Below are positions 17,572 to 28,700 of a stretch of 60,478 bases of DNA, one piece after another. The position numbers were made by a program, and so were the translations under genes. The notes beneath the pieces were generated by a model. The model was given only the letters and a program-made list of their open reading frames with translations, did not search any database and was not told the origin of the DNA. Within the stretch, counting starts at the first letter, position 1. The number at the start of each line of letters is the position of its first letter. The DNA comes from Bacteroidia bacterium. Its GTDB lineage: Bacteria > Bacteroidota > Bacteroidia > B-17B0 > Aurantibacillaceae. The DNA lies in the NCBI GenBank assembly GCA_014378485.1, contig JACMNO010000080.1:1-60478 (forward strand), in the 5' to 3' direction.

Positions 17572-18660
17572 ATGAATTTGAAAAAAGCATATTTATTTGC
17601 CTTATTTACAATCTCTCAGACTGTTTTTTCGCAACAAGCCGCAGAGATTGTTAAAAATATAATTCCTAACGGTAGTTTTGAGAATTATCGAAAAAAATCA
17701 GGTAGTATTAAACAGGCAATACCATGGCAACAGATTGCCAGCGTTGATTTTTACCAGGAACCATTAAGTAATGATACTTCTTCGCAAAAAGGGGCACGAA
17801 CAGGTAAATGTTATGCAGGCCTAAGGTTTCAAAAAAAATATAAAGAGTTTTTGCAGGTAAAACTAGCCGAGCCGCTTCATAGGGGAACCACTTATGAGTT
17901 TGAAATGTATGTGCGCCTGGGTTTCTGGAGTAATGCCAGCTTAAAATCGATTGGTGCTTTATTTACGAAAGTAGGATATAAAGGAAAATCTGATGTGGTG
18001 AGATCTGCATTAATTGACACAGTAAGTAAAAAAGGCAGTTTTATAAACGGTTACCAGTGGTTTAAAATTGCTGGAAAATACCTGGCCGATGGTGGTGAAA
18101 AGTACGTTACCATTGGCAATTTTTCTCCGAATGTAAAAAAAGACATGGTGAGGATAAATATATTTAAACTTGGTTTTAAAGAAGCTTATTATTTTGTTGA
18201 TGATATTTCTATGGTTAAGGCAAAAGAAGTAGTTGAAAAAGTGAAAGTTGAGATCGTTGGCTCTTTTAATTTAGATGCGCAGGATTCTGTTTTAGAAGTA
18301 AAAAATAATATTAAAGTAGGGGAGAAAGTTCAGTTGAAAAACATTTTTTTTGAAAACGGACGTTATTACTTATTACCTGAGTCTTATGCCGAATTAAATA
18401 AATTGGCCCAATACCTTTTAAGAAATCCTCTAATGGAGATACAAATCAACGGACATTCAGATAATTCAGGCTCTAAAAGTAAAAATCAGAAAATATCTGA
18501 ACAACGGGCGCGTGAGGTGTTTGAGTACCTGATCAAAAAAGGGGTTCAAAATAAAATGTACTTTAAAGGTTACGGGAGCACTTTACCTGTTGCTGGAAAC
18601 GACAATGATATTGAAAGGGCAAAGAACCGAAGGGTAGAATTTGAGATTATAAAGAATTAG
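17572..18660 (+). CDS. OmpA-family outer membrane protein
   Basis: The 362-residue protein has a signal peptide (MNLKKAYLFALFTISQTVFSQ) and a beta-sandwich N-terminal region that begins IIPNGSFENYRKKSGSI and runs to about 220, resembling carbohydrate-binding or jelly-roll modules. The C-terminal OmpA domain (about 255-360) includes NIFFENGRYYLLPESYAELN, INGHSDNSGSKSKNQKISEQ and RAKNRRVEFEI, the peptidoglycan-binding motifs. It should tether the outer membrane to peptidoglycan. It is divergent from rpsT, and a possible promoter lies just upstream of its ATG. Confidence 0.9.
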   Translation: MNLKKAYLFALFTISQTVFSQQAAEIVKNIIPNGSFENYRKKSGSIKQAIPWQQIASVDFYQEPLSNDTSSQKGARTGKCYAGLRFQKKYKEFLQVKLAEPLHRGTTYEFEMYVRLGFWSNASLKSIGALFTKVGYKGKSDVVRSALIDTVSKKGSFINGYQWFKIAGKYLADGGEKYVTIGNFSPNVKKDMVRINIFKLGFKEAYYFVDDISMVKAKEVVEKVKVEIVGSFNLDAQDSVLEVKNNIKVGEKVQLKNIFFENGRYYLLPESYAELNKLAQYLLRNPLMEIQINGHSDNSGSKSKNQKISEQRAREVFEYLIKKGVQNKMYFKGYGSTLPVAGNDNDIERAKNRRVEFEIIKN

Positions 18661-18696
18661 ATAAGTACGAATATAAAAAAATAAGTACGTAGCATA

Positions 18697-18753
18697 ATAC
18701 GAAAATACGAATCTATGTGCACACAGCTTAAACCCAGATTCGTATATTCGTAT
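18697..18753. repeat. Inverted repeat with 18-bp arms
   Basis: ATACGAAAATACGAATCT (18697-18714) and AGATTCGTATATTCGTAT (18736-18753) are complementary with one mismatch around a 21-base loop. It lies between the OmpA-family and MFS genes. A nearby TACGAATAT at 18666 is part of the same word family. Confidence 0.7.
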
Positions 18754-18789
18754 CAGATTCCTAATCTTAGAAAACTAAACTAATTATAT

Positions 18790-20124
18790 ATGAATTTAAT
18801 AGAAAAAGATAACGCTAAAACTATCAGGGCATGGTCGTTTTATGATTGGGCTAATTCGGTGTTCCCGTTAGTAATTACCTCAGCCATCTTTCCTAATTTT
18901 TACGATTATGTAACAACCCATGATGAAGCAAAAAAATTTATCGGGCATACAATAAATTTCGTAGGAATTGAATTTGAGAATCAGAATATTTATTCGTTTG
19001 TATATGCCTTCGCCCTATCTATTGTAGTAATCATTACCCCAATTTTAAGCGGTGTAGCAGATTACCTGGGTAATAAAAAACGGTTTCTGCAATTCTTTTG
19101 CTACCTGGGCTCTCTTTCCTGCATGTGTTTATTTTTCTTTAACCGTCATCATCTCGAACTGAGTTTTATTCCATTTATAACTGCCACAATAGGTTTTTGG
19201 GGAAGTTTGGTTTATTATAATTCTTATTTACCACAAATTGCTTCAGAACAAAATCAGGATAAGGTAAGCGCCAGAGGTTTTGCCCTGGGTTATTTTGGCA
19301 GCTCTTTGTTATTGATCATTTGCCTCATTATGATTATGGTGTTTCATGTTCCTGCAAAATATAGTTTCTTATTAGTTGGCCTTTGGTGGATAGGATTCGC
19401 GCAATATACCTTCGCCAATCTTCCAAATAAAACACATGATAATAATATCGTTGATAGGAAAGGACTTTTATACAAAGGTTTCAGAGAATTAAAAGGAGTT
19501 GGAAACCAAATAAAATCTTTGCCAAAATTAAAGCAATTCCTTACAGGCTATTTCTTTTATAACATGGGTGTACAAACTATTATGGTGGTAGCTGTATTAT
19601 TTGCCCGAAATGAGATTGATTGGGGAGTAGGTGAAACTGCCGAAAAAACAAAGACCAGTTCATTGATTATTAGTATTCTCATAATCCAATTTGTGGGAAT
19701 TGCCGGTTCCTTTTTATTTTCCTGGTTATCCACTAAAATCGGGAATATCAGAGCATTAATGTCTTCTATTGCTATCTGGATATTTATTTGCGGATTTACT
19801 TATTTAATTGTCCGTACACCTTTCCAGTTTTATATCGTTGCCTTTTTGGTAGGTTTGGTAATGGGTGGCATTCAAGCGCTTTCTCGTAGTACTTACAGTA
19901 AATACTTGCCGGTAACAGAAGATCATACCAGTTTTTTTAGTTTTTATGATGTGATCGAAAAAATGGGAATGATTTTGGGAACAGTTTCATTTGGAGTCAT
20001 AAGCCAGATCACAGGCGGAATGCGCAATTCAATCTTATCACTGATCATTTTTTTTATTATCGGAATGATCTCCCTGATTCCTTTGAGCAGGCAGCTTACT
20101 GCAAGCCTGAAACAACCTATTTGA
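18790..20124 (+). CDS. MFS transporter, UMF1/Atg22-like family
   Basis: The 444-residue protein has about 12 membrane helices. The start IRAWSFYDWANSVFPLVIT is the family signature of UMF1 (vacuole effluxer Atg22-like) carriers, and LVMGGIQALSRSTYSKYLP near residue 360 is the second conserved block. Substrates in bacteria are unknown; amino acids are a guess from the yeast relative. The gene is preceded by an inverted repeat and followed closely by a degraded Coq4-like gene. Confidence 0.9.
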   Translation: MNLIEKDNAKTIRAWSFYDWANSVFPLVITSAIFPNFYDYVTTHDEAKKFIGHTINFVGIEFENQNIYSFVYAFALSIVVIITPILSGVADYLGNKKRFLQFFCYLGSLSCMCLFFFNRHHLELSFIPFITATIGFWGSLVYYNSYLPQIASEQNQDKVSARGFALGYFGSSLLLIICLIMIMVFHVPAKYSFLLVGLWWIGFAQYTFANLPNKTHDNNIVDRKGLLYKGFRELKGVGNQIKSLPKLKQFLTGYFFYNMGVQTIMVVAVLFARNEIDWGVGETAEKTKTSSLIISILIIQFVGIAGSFLFSWLSTKIGNIRALMSSIAIWIFICGFTYLIVRTPFQFYIVAFLVGLVMGGIQALSRSTYSKYLPVTEDHTSFFSFYDVIEKMGMILGTVSFGVISQITGGMRNSILSLIIFFIIGMISLIPLSRQLTASLKQPI

Positions 20125-20149
20125 GAATGAGACATTACGAGTTGAACTG

Positions 20150-20761
20150 ATGGACAATAAAACACCAAAAGAAGTACTTCATCAGTTTTAGCTGGATAAT
20201 AACTTGGAAGAAGACTGAGGACAAAAAAGCTCCAGTGTAAAAGTAAAACTTAATAAAAATTTTCATTTCTATTTTCCGAATTTTGCAGCCAGAAGAGAAG
20301 CAATCATTAAACATGACATTCATCATTTAGTTACCGGTTATTCAACCACGCTTATTGGTGAAAGCGAGATTAGTGCCTGGGGAATTGCATCAGGTTGTAA
20401 AAAGTACTGGTTTGCTTTTTTAATTGATACAAGTGGATTTATGCTGGGTCTTTCTTTAAATTTTTGGAGGGTTTTGAAAGCTTTTTCAAGATGGCGAAGA
20501 AGCAAAAATTTATATTCATACTTTATCTCTACAGAAGAAGCTTTAAATATGAAAATCGGGGAATTGCAAACTTACCTTGATTTAGATAATATTAATGCTG
20601 CCGCAAAACCTTCATTAGTTGATATTATTTTATTCGTTTTGTTTGCTCTATTTGGATTATTTTACTCGCTTCTTATTTTTCCGCTTCTCCCTTTTATAAT
20701 AGTTTATTCAATTTACACAGAATTGAAAACCGAAAAAAGTTTGCTTAATAGTTTAATTTAA
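20150..20761 (+). pseudogene. Coq4-like gene with two early stop codons
   Basis: One frame from the ATG at 20150 to the stop at 20759-20761 reads as a Coq4-type protein but has TAG at 20189-20191 and TGA at 20216-20218. Past the stops it is open: KVKLNKNFHFYFPNF, then HDIHHLVTGYSTTLIGE, which fits the Coq4 motif HDxxHx11E exactly, then ISAWGIASGCKKYWFAF and a C-terminal membrane helix pair (about 161-185). Coq4 is linked to quinone biosynthesis in other organisms; what the Bacteroidota relatives do is not known to me. The body is well preserved, so decay is recent, the N-terminus is dispensable, or a sequence error exists. An ATG start after the stops is only found at 20441 or 20550, inside or past the domain. 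Confidence 0.75.
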
Positions 20762-20907
20762 TTTTACTAATTGCAACATCTTTGCATTTTAAACTTCTTA
20801 TTAACGATTAATTAGTCTGCCTCAGCGAAAGTGAAGGCCAATGCCTATTTTATAAGGTAATTTTATAAAAATTATCAGTTTATTATCAGCTGGCTTTTGG
20901 CGATACA

Positions 20908-21186
20908 ATGAAAACTCCATTAACAAGATCACAATATAATACGGACATACTAGCTAAAAGATATGCTGAAAAGGTCATTACCCTTAATCTGAAAATCATC
21001 GACTGCCTGGCAATTGAAGCGTATGAAGATGCTGCAAAACTAAGGGATGAGATCATGGATGATCTTGAAAAAACCGCACAATATATATCAGAGTTAACAG
21101 GTATTGAAGCTACATTTGTTAAAGAAATGCTGGTCAGGAACAATCAAAAAATTTTTGATACCCTGAAAGAGCATAATAAAGCATAA
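20908..21186 (+). CDS. Small protein with a UVR-like motif
   Basis: A 92-residue helical protein. IEAYEDAAKLRDEIMDDLEK near residues 39-58 has the EDAAKLRDEI core of the UVR motif that mediates protein contacts in UvrB, UvrC, ClpC and McsA. The rest shows no zinc-binding or catalytic motif. It could be a stand-alone adaptor, but no partner gene lies nearby. The ATG at 20908 fits; no stronger start is available. It converges on plsY. Confidence 0.6.
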   Translation: MKTPLTRSQYNTDILAKRYAEKVITLNLKIIDCLAIEAYEDAAKLRDEIMDDLEKTAQYISELTGIEATFVKEMLVRNNQKIFDTLKEHNKA

Positions 21187-21227
21187 AGGATACTTCTAAT
21201 AATTGAAAAATTTAAAACTGATTTGGA

Positions 21228-21860
21228 CTATGCTTTTTTAGGAAACAGGGTTACTTTTGATTCCTGGCGTTTTAATAAACGGGAAATGTTCTTTTTGTGT
21301 GTCAAAATTAAAAGAACTGCCACAAATAATGAAAAAATCAAAAGCGTTTGGTTTTCGTTTTTCAGTACAATATTTAAAAAGAAAGGGAAGCTTAAGCCTG
21401 CCGTTATAGATGACAGGGAAACGTATCTGGTAGCTATTAAAACAATTAAAAACACACCTAATACCATCGTACTGGTAATTGGGGTCAGGCAAATTACGAT
21501 TCCTAAAATGGTAGCCACTCCTTTTCCTCCTCTAAAGCCTGCAAAAACAGGAAATACATGCCCTACTAAAGCAGCAATTCCCAAACCTAATTCAAGATTC
21601 ACAAATTCATTGGTATCAAAAACGTAGGGGGAGAAATGAGCTAACAGAACTGCTAAAGTTCCTTTAATAATATCCACAAATAAAACCGGAATTCCTGCTT
21701 TCTTTCCCAAAACCCTAAAGGTATTGGTGGCTCCGGCATTACCACTTCCAAATTCACGCACATCAATCCCGTAATAACGTTTACCCCACCAAACTGCAGT
21801 AGGTATTGAACCTAATAAATAAGCAGCAACCAAAAGTGAAATGATGAGTACAGTTTCCAT
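21228..21860 (-). CDS. plsY: Acyl-phosphate:glycerol-3-phosphate acyltransferase
   Basis: The 210-residue integral membrane enzyme makes lysophosphatidate, the first step of phospholipid synthesis, from acyl-phosphate. Conserved loops are GSIPTAVWWGKRYYG, VREFGSGNAGATNTFRVLGK and GHVFPVFAGFRGGKGVAT. About five membrane helices are visible. It is a single-gene unit divergent from ruvA. A TACATTTG -7-like element lies 17 bases before the start on the minus strand. Confidence 0.95.
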   Translation of the reverse strand: METVLIISLLVAAYLLGSIPTAVWWGKRYYGIDVREFGSGNAGATNTFRVLGKKAGIPVLFVDIIKGTLAVLLAHFSPYVFDTNEFVNLELGLGIAALVGHVFPVFAGFRGGKGVATILGIVICLTPITSTMVLGVFLIVLIATRYVSLSSITAGLSFPFFLNIVLKNENQTLLIFSLFVAVLLILTHKKNISRLLKRQESKVTLFPKKA

Positions 21861-21876
21861 GGTTAATTTTATAACA

Positions 21877-21884
21877 CAAATGTA
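21877..21884 (-). promoter_or_regulatory. -7 element for plsY
   Basis: TACATTTG on the minus strand, 16 bases between it and the ATG at 21860. A TTTG is present at 21904-21901 but only 16 bases upstream, shorter than the usual spacing. Confidence 0.45.
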
Positions 21885-22108
21885 ACGAAAAATATACGAA
21901 CAAATCTCTCTAAACTTTTTAGCTCAATCAAAGATTTGAACAGGATTTTGTTAAATCAATGTTAAGCATATGAAATATGTTTACTAAACAATTTTTATCC
22001 TGCTTGGGCTTAATAAAAAAATTAAATAAATAACATTAAATCAGAAGATTAAATTGAGTAATTATTCTATTCTGTTACAAAAGTTTTGCTTATTTTCACA
22101 CCTCTCTT

Positions 22109-22702
22109 ATGATCAGTTACGTTAGCGGGCAAATAGCCGAACTTAATCCTGCTTTAGCAGTTATAGAAACCAATGGGGTTGGATATGGATTATTGATTTC
22201 CTTAACCACTTATAGCCAGATTCAGGGAAAACCTACAGCAAAATTATTTGTGGAAAGTGTTTATGTGAGGGATGATAATCCCCGCTACTTTGGATTTGCT
22301 GATGCTGAGGAACGTGACCTGTTCCGTAAGTTGATTTCCGTTTCCGGTGTTGGAGGAGGAAGCGCCATTTTGATGCTGTCCTCTTTAAGCGCCCCCGAAA
22401 TTGCAGGAGCAATCAATACAGCCAATGTTGCTTTATTGAAAAGTATTAAAGGTATTGGTGAAAAAACAGCTCAGCGAATTGTGGTTGATCTGAAAGGAAA
22501 AATGGGTAAACACGAAGGTGGCATCTCTCAAATTTTAAATCCTTCATACAATAAAAACAGGGATGAAGCGTTAATGGCTCTGGTTACATTAGGATTTCCT
22601 AAGATGGTAGCCGAAAAATCAATTGAAAAAGCGATAAAACAACAAGGAATAGCTACAGATAATGTTGAACTGCTGATTAAATCGGCATTAAAAAATATGT
22701 AA
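22109..22702 (+). CDS. ruvA: Holliday junction branch-migration protein RuvA
   Basis: The 197-residue protein has an OB-fold N-terminus (MISYVSGQIAELNPALAVIE, GVGYGLLISL), tandem helix-hairpin-helix motifs (SVSGVGGGSAILMLSSL and LLKSIKGIGEKTAQRIVVDL) and a C-terminal RuvB-contacting domain (NRDEALMALVTLGFPKMVAE). It binds four-way DNA junctions and works with RuvB. Its stop is seven bases before sprA, so the two are probably co-transcribed; the ruvA-sprA order is known from other Bacteroidota such as Flavobacterium johnsoniae. Confidence 0.97.
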   Translation: MISYVSGQIAELNPALAVIETNGVGYGLLISLTTYSQIQGKPTAKLFVESVYVRDDNPRYFGFADAEERDLFRKLISVSGVGGGSAILMLSSLSAPEIAGAINTANVALLKSIKGIGEKTAQRIVVDLKGKMGKHEGGISQILNPSYNKNRDEALMALVTLGFPKMVAEKSIEKAIKQQGIATDNVELLIKSALKNM

Positions 22703-22709
22703 TTAAAGC

Positions 22710-25700
22710 GTGATAAAAGGAGTAGTAAAGTTTTTTATCGTAGGTTCTGTGTCGGTTGGCTTAATGAGCGTTGTGGTTGGTTCCAAAGCCAAAAACGCCC
22801 CTTTAAGCAAGCCTCATTACCTGTATACTTCTGTCCCTGTTCTAAATCCCGATTCCCCCATTGTAACCAAAGATGATCTGCCTTTTAAGTTCAATGACAA
22901 TAATGGAGCCCAGCCAAATTATGATGACAAAAGCGGCTTATACCTGGAGAATCCTTCCAACATCAAAACAGAAACAAACTATAATCCGCAAACCGGGAAC
23001 TATGATATTTCCCAAAAAATAGGCGATATGAATTACAGACCTGAAACTTATGTAGAGTTTCAGGATTATCAGGATGAGCTGTTTAAACAAGCCGTTAAAA
23101 ATCACTGGAAATCAAAAATAAAAGCAGAAGATCTTCAAAACCAGTCAAAAAAAGGAACTCTTCCAAAATTAACTGTTGGCGGTGAGATCTTCGACCGAAT
23201 TTTTGGTGGTAACCAGGTAGATATTAAACCCACAGGAACAGCTGAATTAATTTTTGCACTTAATCGAAATAAGACCTTGAACCCTGCCATTCCGCAACGT
23301 CAACAAAAAGTTACCAATTTTGATTTCAATATGCGAATCCAGTTAAATTTAATTGGTAAAATTGGAGATAAATTAAAGATCACTACTAGTTATAATACGG
23401 AAGCTTCATTTGATTGGGAAAATCAAATGAAATTGGAGTACACCGGTTATGAAGATGAGATCATCAAAAAAATTGAGGCAGGTAACGTGAGTATGCCATT
23501 AAACAGCACCTTGATCCAGGGAAGCCAGAGCTTATTTGGTGTGAAGACCCAATTGCAGTTCGGAAGGTTAACGGCCACAGCTTTATTTTCGCAGCAAAGA
23601 GGTAAGAAGCAAGAAGTATCCGTGCAGGGTGGGGCGCAAACCATGTACTTTAACGTGAATGCGGATAACTATGAAGTAAACAAACATTATTTCCTTGGTC
23701 ATTATTTCCGCGACAATTATGATCAGTGGATGGGAACACTGCCGGTTGTTACAACCCCAATTATTATAACGAAAGTAGAAGTTTACATCACCAACCAAAC
23801 AGGTAGCACAGAGCAGGTTCGAAGCATCGCGGCTTTTACGGACTTGGGAGAAGATTCAACTCATGTGAATCCTGCATTAAGAGGTGCCTTATGTCCTAAA
23901 CCTGGTTTTGACATTTACGATAGTTTAGGACAGCAACCTCATAATGGAGCTAATAGTCTTTATCATATTCTAACGAATACTATTAGTGCAAATCAGATCA
24001 TGCCTGCCCGTTCTAATGCAAGCGCCTCTTTAATTTATTCTGCTTTGGTAAGTTCTTCAATTGCACCAAATAATTGTAACAATAATAATTCATTTTTACA
24101 ATCGGCACGGGATTTTGAGGTAGCCCAAAATTGCCGTAGGCTAAACGCATCAGAATTCACCTACAACAGCCGTTTAGGTTTTATATCCATTAATCAATCC
24201 ATAAATAATGATCAAACTGTTGCAGTTGCCTATCAGTACACCTATAACGGTAAAGTTTACCAGGTTGGTGAATTCTCAGATCAGTATACTTCTGGCCCCT
24301 TATATTTAAAGTTATTAAAGAGTGGTTCTGTAACAAGCCCTAAATTCAGCACCTGGGATCTGATGATGAAGAACGTTTACTCTTTAGGTGCTTATAATTT
24401 AAACGCGGCTGATTTTAAATGCGATATCTATTATAATAATATTGAAACCGGCGTTGATATTCCTTACATACCTTATGGAAGTGTAAACGGTAAATTATTA
24501 GTGCAGGTAATGGGCCTTGATAAATTAAGTGTGAATGGTGATCCATACTCCGATGGTGTATATGATTTTATTAAAGATTATACCATTAACCCTAATAATG
24601 GGCGTATCTATTTATCTACCAAAGAACCTTTTGGTAATAACCTGAGAAGTAAGTTTGATGCCGGCGATTTTCCAACAGCCAATAAATATATTTTCCAGGA
24701 ACTTTACGATTCCACAAGAACTACAGCCCAACAGCTGCCCGAAAAAAACAGGTTTAAAATTAAAGGACAATATAAGTCAGCCTCAGGTTCAGAGATTTCC
24801 CTTAATGCCCTTAACATTCCGCAAGGTGCAGTTGCTGTTACTGCCAACGGTCAAAAATTAACGGAAAATGTAGATTATACGGTTGATTATACCCTAGGAC
24901 GCGTAAAGATTATTAATGAAAGTATTTTAAACTCAGGCGCCAACATCAAAGTTAGTACAGAAAGTAACTCTCTTTTTAATGTTCAGCAGAAAAGTCTCTT
25001 TGGTACCCGTTTAGATTTTAAGGTTAATAAAGATCTGACATTGGGAGGAACTTTACTTCATCTAAATGAAAAGCCTACTACTCAGAAAGTTAATATTGGA
25101 GATGAGCCTGTATCAAATACGATTTGGGGCACTGATTATAATTATAAAACAGATGTTCCTTTTTTAACGCGGTTAATTGATAAAATTCCTCTGATCAACA
25201 CCAAGGAGATGAGCAGCATTGTAACTCGTGGAGAATTTGCACAGTTACTTCCCGGCAATGCAAAAGCAATTGGTAAGGATGGAAACTCTTATGTGGATGA
25301 TTTTGAAGGAAGTATTTCTTTAATTGATCTTAAAAGCCCCAGTGCCTGGTCCCTGGCAAGTATCCCGCAAGGACAATCATCTTTATTTCCAGAAGCGGTA
25401 GAAAATGATAATATTAAAGCAGGTTTAAACCGTGCTCAGTTTAACTGGTATACCATTGACCCTTTGTTTTATGGACAAACAAATACAAGCACAAAACCGG
25501 GTAATATTCCTGAAACTACTTTTTCCAATAACTTTATGAGGCAGGTTTTGGAAACAGAATTATTTCCAAGTAAAACACCTCCGAATGGACAGCCTGTGGT
25601 AATGTCTGTTTTAGATCTTGCTTTTTATCCGGGGGAACGCGGGCCATATAATTATGATGTGGAACCTACTGGATATTCCAGCGGTATTATTAAAACAGGC

Positions 25701-28700
25701 AATGTAGGTAGGCTGGCTTCTCCAGAATCACGTTGGGGAGGTATTATGCGCCGTTTGGAAACCAATGATTTTCAGGCTGCTAATATTGAATATGTTCAGT
25801 TCTGGATGATGGATCCGTTCAACAGCGACTATAACCCAGGAACCTATCCTGATATGGATCAAAATAGTTTGCCAAGCGGTGAAATGTATATCAACTTAGG
25901 AAATATTAGTGAGGACATTGTGAAGGATGGCAAAATGTGTTATGAAAACGGTTTACCGGGTAAACCAGGTGGCGCCAGCGGTAATTTACCAACTATTGAA
26001 TCCAATATAGGAAGAGTCCCGTTAATTAGTCCAATTTCCAATTCATTTGTGAATGATCCGGCAGACAGGCCTTATCAGGATGCTGGTTATGATGGATTAG
26101 TCGATTCGGCAGAAATAAGGAAATTCCCTCAGTTTATTTCAGCTTTATCAGGTTATTCAGGGCCTGATGTGCAGACTGCCTTAAATGATCCAAGTTCTGA
26201 CCAATACCATTTTTTCAGGGGAAGTGATTATGACGGTTTATCTAACTCCGACGGAAATACTTTGCGTCGTTACAAAAAATACAATAATGCAGAAGGAAAT
26301 TCGCCAACAGAGTCGCAGTACCCTGATGCAGGAATACCGAGCTCCGCTACCAATAATCCAAATATTGAGGATATTAATAAAGATAATACATTGAGTGAAA
26401 CCGAAAACTACTATCAATACAGAATTAATATCTCCCCGCAGGATTTGAACCCTAATAATGTGGGGCATAATTTTATCGTGAATGTATTGGATGGATCAGC
26501 CACCATTGGTAGTACTCAAAAAAATGTAAAATGGTACCAGTTTAAAGTGCCGGTTACTGAGTTTGAAAAATCGGTTGGATCCATCGAAGGCTTTAACTCG
26601 ATCCGTTTTATGCGTGTGGTGATGAAAGGTTTTGATAAGCCGGTTGTTTGCCGTATTGCCCGAATGGAATTGGTTAGAAGTGATTGGAGGCGATATGCAT
26701 TTGATCTTCAGAAACCGGGAGAATATATTGCCAATGATGATAACACAACAACTTTTGACGTATCAGCAGTTAGTTTACAGGAAAACGGATCTAAGGTTCC
26801 TGTTAATTATGTGATTCCACCGGGCATTAACCAGCAACAAAATATTCAAACAACCAATACCGTTTTATTAAATGAGCAGGCCTTATCTTTAAGAGCCTGT
26901 AATTTGAAAGATGGCGACAGTAGGGCAATTACAAAAAGTACAGAGCTTGATGTTCGTTCGTTTGGAAAACTGAAACTGTTTATGCATGCTGAAAAATTGG
27001 GAATAGAGCCATTAAATGATGGAGATGTTACCGTATTTGTTCGTTTGGGATCAGATTTTAACAATAATTACTATGAATATGAGGTTCCTGTGAAATTAAC
27101 CCAGCCAGGTTATTATGATCCTAATTCTGATGGTGATAGAGGCAATGTATGGCCAACTGATAATGAATTTGTAATTGATTTTGAAAAAATTACCTCGGCT
27201 AAAATTAAAAGGAATGCTGCAGTTGGAACAGATTTGTCAGCCATGCAAAAACCATTCACTCAAACGGATGGCTCCAGTAATATTACGGTGGTTGGAAATC
27301 CAAATCTGGCAAGTATTAAAAGCATCATGATTGGTATCCGAAATCCTAAAGACAATGGAAGTTTGCCAAAATGCGTGGAAGTATGGGTTAACGAGCTTCG
27401 TTTAACTGATTTTGTAAACAAAGGAGGGTGGGCAACTACTGGAAGTGTTCAGGCAAAATTAGCTGATTTAGGTCAGGTTTCTTTATCGGCAACTTACAGT
27501 AAACCATTCTTCGGTAGTATTGAAAAGAAGATCAGTGAAAGAAACAGGGAAACCAATTTCCAATGGGATGCCACTTCAACATTTCAAATGGGTAAATTCT
27601 TCCCAGTAAAATGGAAAGTAAATTTACCGGTGTATTACGCTTACGGTCAAACAAAGATTACGCCGCAGTATAGTCCATATGATCCGGATATTAAAATTGA
27701 CAATCAAAATATACCTCCAGAGTTAAAAAAAGAAATTAAAAAGAATGCACAAGATGTAACAGTTCGTAAAGGGTACAATTTTTCAAATGTAAGAATTGAT
27801 GGATTTAAAAAAGATGGTGCTAAACCAATGCCATGGGATGTATCTAATTTTTCTGTAACCTATGCCTACAATGAAACTACACGCAGAAATGTAAATATTG
27901 AGCATAGCATTATTAAAAGTTACCGTGGTGCCTTATCTTATAACTATGCTATTACTTCTAAAGCATGGACTCCATTTAAAAAAACCAAATCCAAGATCCT
28001 AAATAATAAGTGGATGGCGTTGGTAAAAGATATTAATGTGACCCCACTGCCAAGCAGGGTAGGATTTAATATTGATTTGAACAGAAGTTACAGCGAATTG
28101 TTGAACAGAGATATTACCAGTTTTTATACTGGTAGTTCTGATAACTTAACAAAACCCCAGTTTAATAAAACATTCAATATGACCCGTAATTATGACTTGC
28201 AGTGGAACTTTACTAAAAATCTGAAATTTGATTTTACCGCCAATAATGATGGACGTATACTTGAACCATTTGGTAAGATTGATACGAAAGAAGAAAAAGA
28301 TACTATTCGTAAAAATATTGTTGGTTTAGGAACCACAACCGGTTACAGACACCAGTCTAATTTAAACTATCAAATTCCTATTAATAAAATACCAATTTTT
28401 GATTTTGTGAATGCGAGCGCAAAATATAGCACTTCCTATACTTGGACCAGAAGGCCTTTTGCTCAAGAGTCGGTTGGAAATACCATTCAAAATACAAATA
28501 CCAAGAGTATTAATGGTACGTTTAATATGATGACTCTCTATAATAAAATTCCTTATTTCAGAAAAATAAATATTGGGGGAACTAAACCAAAATCAAATGC
28601 CAAGGGAGGAGAAAAAGGCAATACAGCAAAAGCAGATTCGGCTAAAAAAGCGGATCCTCAAAGTTTAAAAGATATTGGAGAGTTTTTAGCCAGAGGGATC

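Noticed and set aside
20189..20218. Stop-codon recoding (TAG/TGA readthrough) in the Coq4-like gene
   Set aside because: Two different stops so close together, with no selenocysteine or pyrrolysine element seen, favour a broken gene.
20815..20850. CAGCGAAAGTGAAGGC-like sequence as a further repeat copy
   Set aside because: The match to the GAGCGGAGTCGAG family is too weak, and no partner arm is present.
21223..21627. 134-codon open frame on the plus strand
   Set aside because: It lies opposite plsY, which has all the family motifs; the antisense frame is a by-product.
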